Source: Bedellia somnulentella (lineage: Eukaryota; Arthropoda; Insecta; Lepidoptera; Bedelliidae). Taken from it: a stretch of 64,000 nt of DNA. The translations under genes were made by a program, and so were the position numbers. The notes beneath the pieces were generated by a model that worked only from the letters and a program-made list of their open reading frames with translations, was not told where the DNA came from and ran no database searches. The stretch spans positions 6,324,001 to 6,388,000 of the forward strand of contig OY755198.1 in assembly GCA_963576735.1 (NCBI GenBank). Direction: 5' to 3'. Position 1 is the stretch's first letter. The number at the start of each line of letters is the position of its first letter. Positions 51,201 through 53,639 of this stretch are shown one piece after another.

Positions 51201-51901
51201 TGACATTATATACCTCAAAGATACATTATATACAAATGTAACGTAAAAACAAGATTATTGTAAGATATGTTTTCTGTACATCTGTGAACATCTGTTATTG
51301 GCCTTACTTGATTTCTATTCTTAACTGTGTATTATTACTTGTGTCGCTGTTGATGTTCCTAATAAAATAAATAAATAAATACCTTAGTAACAAGTTAGTT
51401 AGGAATTGTTATGAGATGTCCATTTTCTTCCTAATATTTTTTTATCTCTCTCTTTCTTATATATTGATTAAACTTGACATTAAATAATCTTACTGAAATT
51501 AAATCAATGTAATATTTAGACGCCCCGCCGCAAGGTAGAACAAGATGAACAATTGCAAAATAACCTACCTCCTCGTTTACTCTTCCTTTCTAGTAAATAA
51601 ACGTTTTTTTTTATTTATACTTTTGGGTAATGTCAAAAAATGTCTTTACCAAACAAGTTTGGCGCTTGTAGTAGAATCTTAATATGAACCCATGTTTTTT
51701 TTTCAGGTACACACAACTACCAAAAAGACAGTACCATGTGACATATGCAATAAACTGTTTAAAAGTGTGGATGAACGGAAGGCACATATAAAACACGTTC
51801 ATATGAAAGAACCCTGGCCAAGAAGAAATCGGAGTTCAAAGAAAAATATTCGCGAGAGTAATGATAAAGTCAGCAATACTATTGATGGTGGCGACCAATG
51901 A
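16873..51901 (+). CDS. ZAD-C2H2 zinc-finger protein (gene 1), 13 coding exons, 705 aa
   Basis: Predicted nuclear DNA-binding regulator. Exons: 16873-17004, 19625-19744, 24537-24645, 27757-28088, 28473-28667, 29385-29584, 32844-32969, 40190-40282, 41168-41380, 42142-42253, 43421-43513, 44202-44399, 51707-51901. All junctions are GT-AG, phases fit, and the total of 2118 nt gives 705 residues plus a stop. Residues 1-84 form a ZAD (zinc-associated dimerisation domain, common in insect zinc-finger proteins), with cysteine pairs C17/C20 and C54/C57. Residues 85-250 are an acidic, low-complexity linker. From about 274 there are roughly 13 C2H2 fingers, several split by introns, then a basic tail ([12 protein letters not shown]). 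Finger 7 ([17 protein letters not shown]) has irregular His spacing. ZAD proteins usually dimerise through the N-terminus and bind DNA through the fingers; the target is unknown. Gene 2 is a convergent relative. Splicing is inferred from sequence only. Confidence 0.88.
17510..17640 (+). mobile_element. SINE-A, 5' half (split by an inserted retrotransposon)
   Basis: The 5' half of SINE-A, from GCCGTGTAGTGCCGGC through GGTTGGAGACCCATC, stops at AAAAAACCTT. The matching 3' half resumes at about 18921 (CTTTATTTTAACCATCTT), so the 1.28 kb between them is an insertion. Confidence 0.85.
17641..18920 (-). mobile_element. I-clade non-LTR retrotransposon, 5'-truncated, inside a SINE-A
   Basis: Minus-strand insertion with a (TAA)n 3' tail (17641-17658 on the plus strand reads ATT repeats), the tail type known for I elements. 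It is 5'-truncated within the RT thumb region. The coding frame is open from the truncation point at about 18915 to the stop at 17726, followed by a 3'UTR of about 65 bp. Confidence 0.8.
17726..18915 (-). CDS. RT C-terminus plus RNase H of an I-clade ORF2 (truncated, open)
   Basis: The frame is open from the insertion edge ([11 protein letters not shown], then [18 protein letters not shown], the RT motif after the YADD box) through to the stop. The next region, residues [14 protein letters not shown] onward, is the RT thumb/connection. An RNase H end is visible as [20 protein letters not shown], with the final catalytic His and Asp. A terminal Cys/His motif follows ([19 protein letters not shown]). 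No internal stop or frameshift is seen, so the insertion is fairly young. It cannot move by itself because most of RT, the endonuclease and ORF1 are gone. Confidence 0.8.
18921..19045 (+). mobile_element. SINE-A, 3' half
   Basis: Continuation of the SINE-A begun at 17510 (CTTCCAAAAGTGGCTGAGG, CTCTGGCTACCCC, AGCCGTGAGTATA), followed by a TATG tail. Confidence 0.85.
19061..19432 (+). mobile_element. SINE-B, full length
   Basis: Begins with tRNA-like GTGATAGCCCAGTGGGTAGA and has B box GTGTTCAAATCC. It ends GGCGTGAACGTTTATG with TTATG repeats. It follows the TATG tail of the preceding SINE-A by only a few bases. Confidence 0.9.
19485..19610 (-). mobile_element. RTE 3'-end fragment (degenerate)
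   Basis: Reverse complement of the RTE 3' end: GGGTAGGCAGAGACTATTGATC followed by degraded C-terminal coding sequence. Confidence 0.55.
19625..19744 (+). CDS. Gene 1 exon 2: second half of ZAD
   Basis: Codes residues 45-84, [17 protein letters not shown] and an alpha-helical tail. C54/C57 complete the four-cysteine ZAD site. Acceptor TTCCAG, donor GCAAG|GTATGT, phase 0 at both ends. Confidence 0.88.
19785..20360 (+). mobile_element. SINE-B (degenerate), split by a SINE-A
   Basis: The head GTGATAGC and the ACACCAATTTGTCTTTTC block run to about 19918. The body resumes at about 20170 (AAGTCATATGTGTG) after a nested SINE-A. Confidence 0.75.
19920..20169 (-). mobile_element. SINE-A nested in SINE-B
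   Basis: A complete reverse-complement SINE-A sits inside the SINE-B. The host words AAGTCATAT on both sides (19913-19921 and about 20171-20179) look like the target-site duplication. Confidence 0.8.
20398..20612 (+). mobile_element. SINE-B, degenerate
   Basis: ATGATAGCTCAGTAGGTAGA head, an internal deletion around the B box, and GATAGGCCTGCCCCCGATCA in the body. The 3' end is missing. Confidence 0.7.
20964..21172 (+). pseudogene. RTE protein, linker between endonuclease and RT (first piece)
   Basis: The [17 protein letters not shown] frame encodes the charged linker that follows the RTE endonuclease ([18 protein letters not shown]). It is cut by the SINE-B insertion. The four or so residues after RELRM belong to the SINE. 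Confidence 0.7.
21173..21540 (+). mobile_element. SINE-B, full length, inside RTE
   Basis: Full copy with head CGTGATAGCCCAGTGGG, body and TTATG tail. It is flanked by a 12-bp direct repeat GTTAAGAATGAG. It is younger than the RTE copy that it interrupts. Confidence 0.92.
21540..22424 (+). pseudogene. RTE reverse transcriptase (palm, first part)
   Basis: The frame after the SINE-B gives the RT fingers and palm: [65 protein letters not shown] and [11 protein letters not shown] with the first catalytic Asp. The stop at 22424 is due to a frameshift around 22330-22370, after which another frame ([19 protein letters not shown]) carries on. GKAAVYNRI replaces the usual GKA-G-D-I pattern. Confidence 0.8.
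22334..22740 (+). pseudogene. RTE reverse transcriptase (palm, catalytic YADD, shifted frames)
   Basis: Two overlapping short frames continue the [22 protein letters not shown] in one, then [16 protein letters not shown] and [14 protein letters not shown] with the YADD active site in the other. The frame then closes at the TGA at 22738, where intact relatives continue straight on. Confidence 0.75.
22737..23405 (+). pseudogene. RTE protein C-terminal region
   Basis: An open frame of 222 codons following the RT palm: [16 protein letters not shown] (RT motif E area), [42 protein letters not shown] and [13 protein letters not shown] at the end. It is the best-preserved part of this copy, and the matching fragments at 9640-10345, 14399-14552, 30175-30312, 44068-44170 and 57850-57990 all come from this part of the element or its 3' end. 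Confidence 0.8.
23470..23760. repeat. Inverted-repeat unit with a LINE-type 3' end
   Basis: Left arm 23479-23541 and right arm 23612-23676 are imperfect reverse complements. Both contain CGGACTTATCGCCTTAACGC and AACCTTTATGGTG words. The right arm is followed by a sequence ending TGCAATAAAGTGTTTAAATAAAT, which looks like a retroposon 3' end. A related single copy lies at 56135-56195. Confidence 0.65.
23845..24212 (-). mobile_element. SINE-B, full length
   Basis: Reverse-complement copy with TTATG tail (ATAACATAACATAAC), body and tRNA-like head ending CTGGGCTATCACGG. Confidence 0.9.
24537..24645 (+). CDS. Gene 1 exon 3: linker
   Basis: Codes residues 85-120 plus one base ([13 protein letters not shown] to ALDRG). 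It contains a CEC triplet but no complete finger. Acceptor ACTTTCAG, donor GGGTG|GTAAGT, leaving phase 1 to be completed by CT of exon 4. Confidence 0.78.
24690..25160. repeat. Dispersed repeat (GTTCCGTA-type ends)
   Basis: Starts near AGAGTTCCGTATCAAGAGG with GTCTGTCCGTCTGTCTCC, and ends near AGTACGGAACCCTTCGCTCG. These are the paired ends of a repeat type often seen in moth and butterfly introns. No coding capacity is seen. Confidence 0.5.
25165..25406 (+). mobile_element. tRNA-derived SINE (third family)
   Basis: The head CCATGGCCGAGTGGATAGC has an A box, GCAGGTTCGGCCCCC is the B-box region, and GAGAGCAATATTTCTGTGATG begins the body. The unit ends near GTATATTCCCG. It is unlike SINE-A and SINE-B. 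Confidence 0.65.
25650..26012 (-). mobile_element. SINE-B, full length
   Basis: Reverse-complement copy inside the Helitron-like element. It has a TTATG tail on the left, tRNA-like head on the right, and only minor changes from the other copies. Confidence 0.9.
26895..27075 (-). mobile_element. SINE-A, degenerate
   Basis: Reverse-complement copy recognisable from AAAAGGGTAGCCATAGC, TTCCTCATCC and CATCGCCCAACAATCAC. It is strongly diverged. Confidence 0.6.
27222..27405 (+). mobile_element. SINE-A, 3'-truncated
   Basis: Begins TGTGTAGTGTCGTC and runs to AAAAGTGGCTGAGGAATT, where similarity stops. Confidence 0.8.
27436..27749 (-). mobile_element. SINE-B abutting the exon 4 splice acceptor
   Basis: Reverse-complement SINE-B with tail-side ACGCCGAATATCCCCG and internal deletions. 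Its head ends ...GAGCTATCACGGTTG at 27749-27750. Only TTCACAG separates it from exon 4, so the region where a branch point and polypyrimidine tract would lie is SINE-derived. Confidence 0.85.
27757..28088 (+). CDS. Gene 1 exon 4: acidic linker
   Basis: Codes residues 121-231. The stretch is rich in Glu/Asp ([18 protein letters not shown]) with a basic end ([15 protein letters not shown]), typical of the linker between ZAD and finger array. Acceptor TTCACAG, donor AAATTG|GTAAAT. Phase in 1 (completing G|CT), phase out 0. Confidence 0.8.
28097..28343 (-). mobile_element. SINE-A
   Basis: Reverse-complement copy beginning 8 bases after exon 4. TACTTACATATTCTCACGGC is the tail end, and CCGGCACTACACGGC the 5' end. 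Confidence 0.85.
28473..28667 (+). CDS. Gene 1 exon 5: linker end and finger 1
   Basis: Codes residues 232-296. Finger 1 is [20 protein letters not shown] followed by KH. Acceptor TCTCCACAG, donor GAAACT|GTAAGT, phase 0 at both ends. Confidence 0.85.
29210..29330 (+). mobile_element. SINE-A, 3' part
   Basis: Diverged 3' half: TACCATCTTGATCCCTATCA, GAGGAGTTTCTAGCTCTG and GGCCGTACATATATATA. Confidence 0.6.
29385..29584 (+). CDS. Gene 1 exon 6: fingers 2 and 3
   Basis: Codes residues 297-362 plus two bases. Finger 2 is [21 protein letters not shown]; finger 3 is [21 protein letters not shown]. Two GTAAGT donors lie 10 bases apart (29575 and 29585). Only the second (TTTAA|GTAAGT) keeps the frame with exon 7; the first would give a stop after four codons. 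Confidence 0.85.
29619..29950 (-). repeat. Helitron-like miniature repeat (degenerate)
   Basis: The left edge CTAGTGGTCCGCCCCGGC and the internal TCTCGAGTTATAAATAGTGT are shared with 42660-42859. Read on the minus strand the left edge becomes a CTAG terminus with a GC-rich hairpin before it. Confidence 0.5.
30175..30312 (+). mobile_element. RTE 3'-terminal fragment
   Basis: AAAAGAGCATGTATGAGAAG to GATAGTCTCTGCCTACCCC, the RTE protein C-terminus and 3' end, followed by GGGCGTGATTATAAG. Confidence 0.75.
30317..30690 (-). mobile_element. SINE-B, full length
   Basis: Reverse-complement copy with TTATG tail directly against the RTE fragment and an intact tRNA-like head at the right. Confidence 0.9.
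31650..31975 (+). repeat. Dispersed repeat with RTE-type 3' tail
   Basis: Two similar blocks (31676-31740 and 31817-31882) each carry GGTTCT...TGTATGTTTGTCCGCGATT. The end CCAGCAGTGGAAGTCTATAG followed by GATGATGATAATGATGATT resembles the 3' end and trinucleotide tail of another RTE lineage. Confidence 0.5.
32110..32421. mobile_element. MITE with about 85-bp inverted repeats
   Basis: The left arm (ACTCCTCACATCGAGAACGA through CCATATTAAAATTTATTTC) is the approximate reverse complement of the right arm (AAATAAATTTTAATATGG through ATCGTTCTCGGCGTGAAGAG). About 150 bp lie between the arms, with no coding frame. Confidence 0.75.
32515..32780 (+). mobile_element. SINE-A, full length
   Basis: GCCGTGTAGTGTCGGC start, GGCTGGAGACCCATCACC, and TATCCGTGAGTG followed by TATG/ACGTA repeats. 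Confidence 0.88.
32844..32969 (+). CDS. Gene 1 exon 7: first part of finger 4
   Basis: Completes K363 and codes residues 364-404, a lysine-rich linker then [18 protein letters not shown]. The second zinc histidine is supplied by exon 8 (RHD). Acceptor GATTCCAG, donor CATACA|GTAAGT. Confidence 0.85.
33021..33251 (+). mobile_element. SINE-A with 5' duplication
   Basis: Starts with a repeated GTGTAGTG-type head (GCCGTGTAGTGTCGGC, then GCTGTGTAGTGGC), has a deletion in the 3' half and ends with a TATG tail. Confidence 0.8.
33252..33849. other. Intronic spacer, no gene recognised
   Basis: AT-rich sequence up to the left end of the 5.1-kb inverted-repeat element. The 80-codon frame at 33267-33509 has no family features. 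Confidence 0.4.
33850..34532 (+). repeat. Left inverted terminal repeat with palindrome array
   Basis: GTTCAATAAA-like modules at about 33858, 33928, 34000, 34361, 34427 and 34501. Between them lie palindromes such as GACAAATTTGTC, GACAATTTTGTC, GACATATATGTC and TTGACATATTTG. The palindromes could be binding sites for the encoded protein; that is inference. Confidence 0.8.
36051..36085 (+). promoter_or_regulatory. TATA box and initiator of the element gene
   Basis: TATAAATA at 36051-36058 and the arthropod-type initiator TCAGT at 36081-36085 put the predicted start site at A36083, 32 bases after the first T of the TATA box. The ATG at 36119 follows 36 bases downstream with AAA before it. Confidence 0.6.
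36119..37816 (+). CDS. Transposase-like protein of the 5.1-kb element (one in-frame stop)
   Basis: One reading frame of 566 codons interrupted by a single TAA at 36374-36376; the two halves are in the same phase. The N-terminus has paired cysteines ([11 protein letters not shown] and [13 protein letters not shown], a ZAD-like or zinc-ribbon arrangement), then [19 protein letters not shown]. The main domain has conserved acidic positions that could form a DDE-type site: [33 protein letters not shown], and [20 protein letters not shown] zinc-like CFLCEWDSR and a PPLHIKLG segment lie between. It belongs to a large family of uncharacterised arthropod and cnidarian proteins that I recall but cannot name precisely. 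Its place inside long inverted repeats supports a transposase role. Relatives, as I remember them, have Glu at the stop position, which suggests a nonsense mutation; readthrough is possible. Confidence 0.7.
38299..38995 (-). repeat. Right inverted terminal repeat with palindrome array
   Basis: Reverse complement of 33850-34532, diverged and with indels, but sharing the CTTCGTGGGTCAATC, CCACTTTGGGACTAATA and GAACGAACAATCGGATAG blocks and the palindromes. It ends TTTTATTGAACAGGGCCC. Confidence 0.8.
39370..39680 (+). repeat. Dispersed repeat related to 63290-63445
   Basis: Shares GAGCCGTTTGGGAGGAGT-like and AAGTCGGGGGTAAA words with 63290-63445. It may be a degraded retroposon. A SINE-A follows directly. 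Confidence 0.4.
39690..39893 (-). mobile_element. SINE-A
   Basis: Reverse-complement copy, moderately diverged: CACGGCTATAAATCCCTAG at the tail side, CCGACACTACACAGC at the 5' end. Confidence 0.75.
39909..40157 (+). mobile_element. SINE-A
   Basis: GGCCGTGTTGTGCCGGC start, GTGTCGTAAGAAGTGAC, then GGGCCGTGAGTATATG with TATG repeats. It ends 32 bases before exon 8 and lies head to head with the copy before it. Confidence 0.8.
40190..40282 (+). CDS. Gene 1 exon 8: finger 4 end and finger 5 start
   Basis: Completes Q405 and codes residues 406-435 ([16 protein letters not shown], then [14 protein letters not shown]). It supplies the last His of finger 4 and most of finger 5. Acceptor CATATTGCAG, donor TTAAG|GTAAG, phase 2. 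Confidence 0.85.
40302..40395 (-). mobile_element. SINE-B fragment
   Basis: Diverged tail-side piece: TTCACGCCGTATGTCCCC to GTGACAATTTCAGCTGGGG. Confidence 0.55.
40396..40532 (+). mobile_element. SINE-A fragment
   Basis: TTAGACCCCATCATC to GAGCCATAAGTATATG, a 3' half with a TATG tail, joined directly to the SINE-B fragment. Confidence 0.6.
40988..41065 (-). mobile_element. SINE-B, tail fragment
   Basis: Reverse-complement 3' end only: ACATAAACGTTCACACCG to CTGAACATCACGTGA. It lies 100 bases before exon 9. Confidence 0.75.
41168..41380 (+). CDS. Gene 1 exon 9: finger 5 end, fingers 6 and 7
   Basis: Completes R436 and codes residues 437-506. LFH closes finger 5. Finger 6 is [21 protein letters not shown]. 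Finger 7, [17 protein letters not shown] followed by IKYGKKH, has unusual His spacing and may be defective. Acceptor CTCTTGCAG, donor AATGC|GTAAGT. Confidence 0.85.
41424..41668 (+). mobile_element. SINE-B (internally deleted) plus SINE-A 5' scrap
   Basis: Head GTGATAGCTCAGTGC, then ACACCAATGTG joined directly to GGCTAAGTTGTACTTAG. The last 40 bases (AGGTAGTGCTATTCTAA) resemble the reverse complement of a SINE-A 5' end. Confidence 0.65.
41742..42102 (-). mobile_element. SINE-B
   Basis: Reverse-complement copy ending (head side) GAGCTATAACGGTTCC, 40 bases before exon 10. Confidence 0.85.
42142..42253 (+). CDS. Gene 1 exon 10: finger 8 and start of finger 9
   Basis: Completes A507 and codes residues 508-544: [22 protein letters not shown], then CSECDK, the first cysteine pair of finger 9. 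Acceptor TTAATTTGCAG, donor GATAAG|GTAATA, phase 0. Confidence 0.85.
42661..42859 (-). mobile_element. Miniature Helitron-like element
   Basis: On the minus strand it starts TCTATATATATATAAAA after an A and ends GCAGACTACTAG before a T, with GCAAAGCCGGGGC just before the end. It is related to 29619-29950. Confidence 0.5.
43421..43513 (+). CDS. Gene 1 exon 11: finger 9 end, finger 10 start
   Basis: Codes residues 545-575: [16 protein letters not shown] completes finger 9 and CDICGKIFT opens finger 10. Acceptor ATATTTTCAG, donor TTTACG|GTAAGT, phase 0. Confidence 0.85.
43540..43802 (-). mobile_element. Miniature Helitron-like element
   Basis: On the minus strand it starts TCCTATTAATATTATAAAGG after an A and ends GGGTCAGCTAG before a T, about 260 bp. 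The CTAG end recurs at about 30013 (minus) and a TCCTATTAATACTATAAATG start at about 28707 (plus). Confidence 0.6.
43845..44046 (+). mobile_element. SINE-A, 5'-truncated
   Basis: From ACCCACGGGTGTCGTAAG to AGCCGTGAGTATATATATG. Confidence 0.8.
44068..44170 (-). mobile_element. RTE 3'-terminal fragment
   Basis: Reverse complement of the RTE end: CTCACGCCTATTATTCCCAT, GGGTAGGCAGAGACTTTCGA and degraded coding sequence. Confidence 0.7.
44202..44399 (+). CDS. Gene 1 exon 12: fingers 10-12
   Basis: Codes residues 576-641. [13 protein letters not shown] finishes finger 10, [21 protein letters not shown] is finger 11, and [19 protein letters not shown] starts finger 12, whose last His is in exon 13. 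Acceptor TTAATTTCAG, donor AAATAT|GTGAGT, phase 0. Confidence 0.87.
44503..44752 (+). mobile_element. SINE-A, full length
   Basis: TGTGTAGTGTCGGC start, GGTTGGAGACCCATCACC and a TATG tail. Confidence 0.88.
44905..45040 (+). pseudogene. Decayed partial duplicate of gene 1 exon 12
   Basis: The sequence follows exon 12 and its donor flank: TATTTCTGAACATCAGCAAA parallels the exon's ATGTCTCTGAACATACACAAG. GGAAACGATTCTTGTATTA parallels GGAAACGATTCCTGTATTA. After the former splice site, AAAACTACCCTCAACAC parallels GAAACTACCCTCAACTT. Stops and deletions prevent coding. Confidence 0.7.
45158..45643 (-). repeat. 3' LTR
   Basis: 486 bp, TGTTACG...CGTAACA. ATAT lies immediately outside at 45154-45157. 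The polypurine tract is just inside at 45644-45660 (plus-strand TTACCCCCTCCTT). Confidence 0.93.
45660..49346 (-). CDS. pol polyprotein of the LTR retrotransposon
   Basis: A 1228-codon frame in the order protease, RT, RNase H, integrase. Protease: [12 protein letters not shown] near residue 77. [15 protein letters not shown] and WYLDDVV-type regions, seen as [14 protein letters not shown] and [12 protein letters not shown]. RNase [15 protein letters not shown], with [11 protein letters not shown]. Integrase: the HHCC zinc domain ([10 protein letters not shown]...CRKCTTC), core Asp in [19 protein letters not shown] and [12 protein letters not shown], then a GPY/F-like end (RWEGPYKVV). The protease-RT-RNase H-integrase order is that of Ty3/gypsy elements. 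Expression probably needs a -1 frameshift from gag; the first residues before the overlap end are not a true start. No stop or frameshift is seen. Confidence 0.93.
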   Translation of the reverse strand: MLWLREKGPFEIKLPAEEGRKEAGRGSCRKRPGKRALARTGGQVLAREEKAPTMTISQACNGNSLVILGCVNDQDCKMTLDTGASRTVINPALVKAANIKYSRDTKCQLLSASGQRIPVLGELSVRMMVGETSYTHQVIVAEIMDECILGLDFMKKYNCRIDITRGIFKCGQEEIFILGGPVGEVTCLKTINIPARSQKLVPVMLPVDSEKKRHRCVLIEETGKNGPRKFLTARTLVTSNKTAIVKVVNLDQEDVQLKRGEVVGQCEEVVWMRSCHSPNGKVKVKVDNSTVTDLLSEIQDDLSYLERIKVKQLLVKYADIFSSAEGDLGRTSLVQHRIDTGDERPIRQRARRIPIAKEKEVEELLEDMKKKKVISPSSSPWCSPVVLVKKKDGSTRFCVDYRQLNNVTKKDSYPLPRIDDTLDTLSGMKWFSTLDCKSGYWQVEIHPTDKEKTAFSTGKGLWQFNVMPFGLCNAPATFERLMECALAGLVGEACLVYLDDVVIIGKSFQDHLKNLEQVFQKIRGANLKLNPKKCRLFRTSVNYLGHVISREGIQTDPEKVEAVQKWPTPKDKTDVRAFLGLCSYYRRFVKGFSEIAKPLHRLTEDKKTFSWDDECELSFNELKKRLCETPILGYPQPEGQYIVDSDASNMAIGGVLSQIQGDKEVVIGYFSKSLSKAERNYCVTRKELLAVVKTLQHFYKYLIGRPFKLRTDHAALKWLLQFKNPEGQVARWIEQLQEYDFSIEHRSGKSHGNADALSRRPCPEDCKHCRKQESKEEVVKVTRICPLDGWETEAMQKAQEEDENLRPIMKWKKEKHDQPAWSEVASTGVSTKAYWAQWNSLVLINGLLYRRWEKPNGKEEHLQLVVPRAKVKDVLRETHDGVSGGHLGVNRTLQKVRAKFYWLHCRDDVQDWCRKCTTCAAVKGPQTRSRGGLRLYNVGAPWERIAVDVAGPFPQSESGNKYFMVVMDYFTKWPEVFAIPNQEAITVATKLVEEVICRFGVPLEIHSDQGRNFESQVFQEVCKLLGMHKTRTTPYHPQSDGMVERFNQTLERQLAKMVEKHQKDWDKHIPLFLLSYRSAVHESTKETPAFVNFGRELRLPVDLLTGGSPDEPQSVTEYVSDLRERMQDVHSLVRENGLHASEKMKTRYDRKANTPRFEEGMLVWLHNPTRQKGKSPKLQNRWEGPYKVVTRINDVTYRIQRQPRGASKIVHIDRLAKYHGSNNTRDEY
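49235..50554 (-). CDS. gag protein of the LTR retrotransposon
   Basis: A 439-codon structural protein that forms the particle. The N-terminal third is a charged coiled coil containing two small internal repeats (SMREAQQ twice and KKNIHSEVQ twice). The middle holds a capsid-like region ([48 protein letters not shown]). Near the end there is one CX2CX4HX4C zinc knuckle ([14 protein letters not shown]) for RNA binding. It starts at the ATG at 50552-50554, soon after the primer-binding region, although the first codons lie nearly at the LTR edge. It overlaps pol by 112 bases in a different frame. Confidence 0.9.
   Translation of the reverse strand: MVTEVDLKMPVMPKEDGREGVKTRAQKAAEGEQLSEMSSSVTNPRSDIPEETSAVTNAPSTSTAPAAATNTDLTMIVEMFQSMREAQQSMREAQQSIQDVVKNIHSEVQDVKKNIHSEVQGVVKQEVRELREEQQTKFSQVLTAVNEVSGRVVTVEKDVEQMKEQVTTIEKDIDDMKTDFRGMEKRVLQLESRPGKVVSGENVVAVHGPRVKVPPYDGTTSWSAYRHQFQTVAAANGWTDEQCLTALTVALRGQALSVIEALPTPSGGFKDLLDALESRYGERHLEHVFRAQLRDRVQRSGEGLQQWALEIEKLVRKAYPSVDPKTVEMNLVQAFVDGIRDIEVRTAVRLQHHTSLKDALANALEVEACRQDTRQTHRLREIAEANEDVKVIKAPVGRSTGPICYGCGKRGHLRLSCPLRKEEKRQAEAPAANVQGNEH
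49244..49250 (-). promoter_or_regulatory. Putative -1 frameshift site (GGGAAAC) between gag and pol
   Basis: In the gag frame the codons are CAG GGA AAC GAG CAT TAG, so the heptamer reads G GGA AAC in the correct phase for -1 slippage into the pol frame. It lies three codons before the gag stop and inside the overlap. A downstream stem or pseudoknot was not worked out. Confidence 0.7.
50556..51041 (-). repeat. 5' LTR
   Basis: 486 bp, identical to the other LTR by eye. ATAT follows at 51042-51045. A TATATA stretch and AATAAA-like words are present, but I do not assign the U3/R/U5 borders. Confidence 0.93.
51046..51706. other. Intron 12 remainder with retroposon 3' end
   Basis: Holds a short SINE-A tail scrap (51172-51190, ATATACTCACGGC). 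A segment ending TAATAAAATAAATAAATAAAT at 51360-51380 looks like the 3' end of a LINE. Nothing coding is seen. Confidence 0.5.
51707..51901 (+). CDS. Gene 1 exon 13: finger 12 end, finger 13, C-terminus
   Basis: Codes residues 642-705. VH completes finger 12; [22 protein letters not shown] is finger 13; the basic tail [17 protein letters not shown] and [10 protein letters not shown] end at TGA 51899-51901. Acceptor after a long T tract (TTTTTTTTTCAG), phase 0. Confidence 0.88.
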   Translation, partial: VHTTTKKTVPCDICNKLFKSVDERKAHIKHVHMKEPWPRRNRSSKKNIRESNDKVSNTIDGGDQ

Positions 51902-52965
51902 GTATTGATCAGATTCTTTGTAATTGAAGAATTGACGCTAAAGTCGTTTTGATACATGTCAAAATTAACGTCAAATGGACAAGAAGGGTCTAAGAAGGTT
52001 TCTCAGATTCGTTTACTACAGTCCGTGCACAGTTATTTTACCAGTTTGTTAAGACAGATTTTCTGGCGCTTCCCTGAATCCTTATTGGCATGATATACCT
52101 TATAATAATATCAAAAGCGCTTAAAAAAGCAAAGAACACCACGGAACACTAGACACACTTCACAACAAGTAATGCTAACTTAAATGAAAATAAATGTGAA
52201 CGGACTGTACTATATTAGTTAGTCTTTTTATAAATGTTTGAAGTCGTGTTTTGTAGTAACTCAAACGCAGATGCACTTCTCAGACTTGTGTCTCTTCAGT
52301 AAAATCTATAGCAATTTTTTGAAAGGTACTGCCCAAGAAATTGTGGGTTTCTGTCTGAAGGCGTTATCTAATAAGCTAAAAATTTGCAATTTTCTCATAC
52401 TTACCGAAATATGAGAAGTCATTTTGTAGAAGAATAAAAAAAAAAAACTTTATTCAGAAAAATGGTAGGTATATCAGTTTTGAATTATGGTCTACTACAC
52501 CTAACTAGGCTCATCACCTGTATCTCAGGTTGCAGCTTTTGTTTCTGATTTTCGTTAATATTTATGATAACTCAAATGTTTTTACATAAAGAATTGAAGA
52601 TATAAAAGATTTATGATAAAACCTCTAAAAAAAATAAAAAAATAATAATACAAAATTAATTATGATAAATTAACTTACCAATGAATAATTTCCAAGATTA
52701 TAAATCTAATTGAAATTGAAGAGATTAAAATGAGACAAATATATATAGCAGAACTTAAATATGAAAGATATAATAAAATTAACCATCTATTTATGTGAGA
52801 TTAATGTTATTATGATCATCTTTTTGTGTAAATGTATGAGCGAGTGCCTGTAAGTAGATTAGTCATTAAGCGTGTATTTTTTGTCATTTAGAATTAAAAA
52901 TTTAAAATATAAGTATTAACAGAATCGGAAGTTTAATTTATTTACCTTGATTGTGAAATTTACAT
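51902..52965 (+). other. 3' flank of gene 1 (3'UTR and spacer)
   Basis: The first polyadenylation-type hexamer after the stop is AATAAA at 52189-52194, about 290 bases downstream. The rest is AT-rich without recognised repeats. Confidence 0.45.
52189..52194 (+). terminator. Candidate poly(A) signal of gene 1
   Basis: AATAAA in the context GAAAATAAATGTG. It is the first canonical hexamer downstream of the gene 1 stop codon. Confidence 0.4.
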
Positions 52966-53213
52966 ACATACATACATATACTCACGGCTATAAATCCCTT
53001 AACGGGGTAGCCAGAGCTTTGGAATGAAAAATTCCTCAGCCACTTTTGGAAGTTGATTGGGGAAAAGATGGTAATAAAAATGTTTTTGGTGACGGGTCTC
53101 CAACCACATCACCCAAAAATCACTTAATAAGCCCCTGTACCCTTAGTCGCCTCTTACGATCACCCACGGGTAGAAATGGGGTAGTGTTATTCTAAGCCGA
53201 CACTACACGGCTG
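52966..53213 (-). mobile_element. SINE-A, full length
   Basis: Reverse-complement copy with (CATA)n tail at the left and CCGACACTACACGGC at the right. Confidence 0.9.
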
Positions 53214-53238
53214 AAATTTAAGCGATATAAATACATAG

Positions 53239-53588
53239 CATAAACGTTCACGCCGTTTATCCCCGAAGGGGTTGGCAGAGATACCAATACTTCTGAACTC
53301 ACTTGGCAGCGCCATCTAGTGTCCAGAGAAGGTACCCACGTTTTGCATAGACAGTGTACTCACGTGATAGGGGGCAGGCCTATCGCCGTTTTGTACGAAT
53401 ACACTGTCACATGACTAAGTACAACTCAGCCATGTGGGTTTCCTCACGATATTTTCCCTCACCGTTAACAACCATGATAAATTAACTACACATATGACTT
53501 TAGAAAAGACAAATTGGTGTAGGCCCGACCCAGGATTAGAACTCATGCCCTTCTGTTTTCGGGCGGGTGTTCTACCCACTGGACTATC
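53239..53588 (-). mobile_element. SINE-B
   Basis: Reverse-complement copy. The head side differs from the usual sequence (GAACTCATGCCCTTCTG instead of the normal anticodon-side region). Confidence 0.82.
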
Positions 53589-53639
53589 ATATAACATATA
53601 AATACAGTCTACCCCAATGGAAACTATAGGTGTGAGTGT

